From Treponema sp. (lineage in GTDB: Bacteria; Spirochaetota; Spirochaetia; Treponematales; Breznakiellaceae): a stretch of DNA of 23,647 bases. The stretch spans positions 1 to 23,647 of the forward strand of contig JAITJV010000068.1 of the NCBI GenBank assembly GCA_031278755.1, in the 5' to 3' direction. The notes under the pieces are model-generated. The model did no database searches. It was not told the DNA's origin and saw nothing but the letters and a program-made list of their open reading frames with translations. The position numbers and the translations under genes are program-made. This document shows, piece after piece, positions 22,260 through 23,647 of this stretch; position 1 is the first letter of the stretch, and each line of letters starts with the position of its first letter.

Positions 22260-23647
22260 TTAATCCGCTCCCGCAGACCCGGTGTTCATGGATCTGAGGA
22301 ACATTTCATTATTCTTGCTTTTCTTCATTCTGTCAACAAGGAGTTCGATGATCTCTATATCGTCCATGGGGTTAATAGCCTTGCGGAGCACCCAGATTTT
22401 CTGGAGCTCTTCTTCGGTAAGGAGCAGTTCTTCCTTCCGCGTACCGGATTTCTTGATGTTGATCGCGGGAAAGAGCCGTCTGTCGGAAATGCGCCTGTCA
22501 AGGTTGATTTCCAGGTTGCCGGTTCCCTTGAATTCTTCAAAGATAACCTCATCCATGCGGCTGCCTGTTTCGATAAGGGCGGTCGAAATGATCGTAAGGC
22601 TGCCCCCTTCTTCTATGTTCCGCGCCGCGCCGAAAAAGCGTTTGGGCTTGTGGAGGGCGTTTGAGTCAACACCGCCCGACAGTATCTTTCCCGAGGTCGG
22701 CACGGTCTGGTTGTAGGCCCTGGCAAGGCGCGTGATGGAGTCAAGGAGGATCACCACGTCCTTTTTATGCTCCACAAGGCGTTTGGCCTTTTCCAGCACC
22801 ATTTCGGTAACCTGGACATGGCGGGTCGCCTGTTCATCAAAGGTGGAAGAAATAACTTCCGCCCGGACCGTCCTTTCCATGTCGGTTACTTCTTCCGGAC
22901 GTTCATCAATAAGAAGGACGATGAGGTACACCTCCGGATGGTTCGTCGTAATGGCGTTGGCTATCTTCTGCATCATGATAGTCTTCCCCGTGCGGGGCGG
23001 GGCGACGATGAGCGCCCGCTGGCCTTTACCTATGGGACAGAAGAGGTTGATTATGCGCTCCGATACTCCTTCGGTTATCGTTTCCAGGTCAAGTTTACGG
23101 TCCGGGTAGAGCGGCGTCAGGTTGTCAAAGGGAATACGGTTCTGCGCCACCGTCGGATCGTCATAATTGACGGTTTCCACACGGAGCATGGCAAAGAAAC
23201 GCTCCCCTTCCTTGGGGCTGCGTATCTGGCCGTAAACGGTGTCCCCGGTTTTAAGGGCAAAAAGCCGTATTTGGCTGGGGCTCATGTAGATGTCGTCGGG
23301 GCCGGGAAGGTAGGAATTCTGGGGGCTGCGGAGAAAGCCGTAGCTGTCGGGGAGGATCTCAAGCGATCCGTAGGCATAGATGATCCCGCCCCGTTCCGTA
23401 TGCGCCTTCAGGATGGAAAAAACTATTTCCTGTTTTTTAAGGGAAACCATGTCGTCGTGGGAAATGTTGTAGCCGGCGGCAAGTTCCCGCAGATCCATCA
23501 TGTTAAGGCGTATAAGTTCGTTGATGGTAAGGCGGGGTTTTCCGTTATCCTGATCCAGGCGCGGTTCGGGCCTGCCGTAAATATCGGGCATGGAAGGAAG
23601 ACGGGAAGGCAGCGGCGGAAGGGGCTGCGCCGAATCGCGGGTATTCG
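22260..23647 (-). CDS. rho: Transcription termination factor Rho (5' end beyond window)
   Basis: Rho is the hexameric RNA helicase that ends transcription. Numbered from the ATG at 23591, the parts are an N-terminal helical domain ([18 protein letters not shown]), a cold-shock-like RNA-binding domain ([16 protein letters not shown] at 75-90), and the ATPase with P-loop APPRTGKT (197-204), [10 protein letters not shown], the Q-loop region [20 protein letters not shown] and [14 protein letters not shown]. The domain set is complete. However, the ATG at 23591 has only pyrimidine-rich DNA before it and the frame stays open to the window edge with Pro/Ser-rich codons, so an N-terminal extension is likely and the gene is entered as partial. 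rpmE follows directly. Confidence 0.95.
   Translation of the reverse strand, partial: NTRDSAQPLPPLPSRLPSMPDIYGRPEPRLDQDNGKPRLTINELIRLNMMDLRELAAGYNISHDDMVSLKKQEIVFSILKAHTERGGIIYAYGSLEILPDSYGFLRSPQNSYLPGPDDIYMSPSQIRLFALKTGDTVYGQIRSPKEGERFFAMLRVETVNYDDPTVAQNRIPFDNLTPLYPDRKLDLETITEGVSERIINLFCPIGKGQRALIVAPPRTGKTIMMQKIANAITTNHPEVYLIVLLIDERPEEVTDMERTVRAEVISSTFDEQATRHVQVTEMVLEKAKRLVEHKKDVVILLDSITRLARAYNQTVPTSGKILSGGVDSNALHKPKRFFGAARNIEEGGSLTIISTALIETGSRMDEVIFEEFKGTGNLEINLDRRISDRRLFPAINIKKSGTRKEELLLTEEELQKIWVLRKAINPMDDIEIIELLVDRMKKSKNNEMFLRSMNTGSAGAD

Noticed and set aside
21889..22263. Plus-strand frame opposite rpmE
   Set aside because: Antisense to a well-conserved ribosomal protein gene; no motif.

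Overview
The window looks like a piece of a spirochaete chromosome, most likely a Treponema relative of the kind found in termite guts or mouths. The reasons are moderately high GC, very GC-rich lipoproteins with SSC, GSC and ASC lipoboxes, a eukaryote-like (type 2) IleRS, and small dispersed palindromes containing TTGTTCAGAA. This is inferred from style and gene content; no marker gene proves it. Nearly all genes are on the minus strand. The plus strand carries only an rRNA methyltransferase, an unknown 206-residue protein and a broken isomerase gene.

Left part (1-7314, minus): an envelope gene cluster, read right to left. It holds a FmdB-type zinc ribbon protein, a small double zinc ribbon membrane protein, a large alpha-2-macroglobulin lipoprotein with an intact thioester site, and penicillin-binding protein 1C, which runs off the left edge. 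The last two overlap at GTGA. They form the known bacterial A2M/PBP1C pair, thought to trap foreign proteases and repair peptidoglycan after damage.

Repeat-rich gap and remnant (7315-8283): about 400 bp packed with small palindromes and repeats. It abuts the C-terminal half of a hydroxypyruvate-isomerase-like TIM barrel gene that has lost its first half. Repeat copies recur at 8182-8277, 12478-12597, 14905-14963 and 20625-20723.

Middle (8284-13717): a lipoprotein of unknown function overlaps the end of ileS. Divergent from ileS is a stand-alone RlmK-like 23S rRNA methyltransferase whose promoter lies almost at its start codon.

Right-centre (13693-19770, minus): a tightly overlapped four-gene operon of MoxR AAA+ ATPase, DUF58 protein, TgpA-like membrane transglutaminase and PQQ-type beta-propeller lipoprotein. 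The first three form a widespread but poorly understood envelope module. The coupled lipoprotein is the less usual part, and its signal peptide seems to carry repeat-derived codons.

Right end (19771-23647): a plus-strand orphan gene with a C-terminal Cys/His motif, a strong bidirectional terminator inside a repeat, murQ (peptidoglycan recycling) with visibly lower GC, a gap with a possible receiver-domain remnant, then rpmE and rho (both minus). The rho reading frame stays open to the window edge. No tRNA, rRNA, CRISPR array, transposase or phage gene block was seen.
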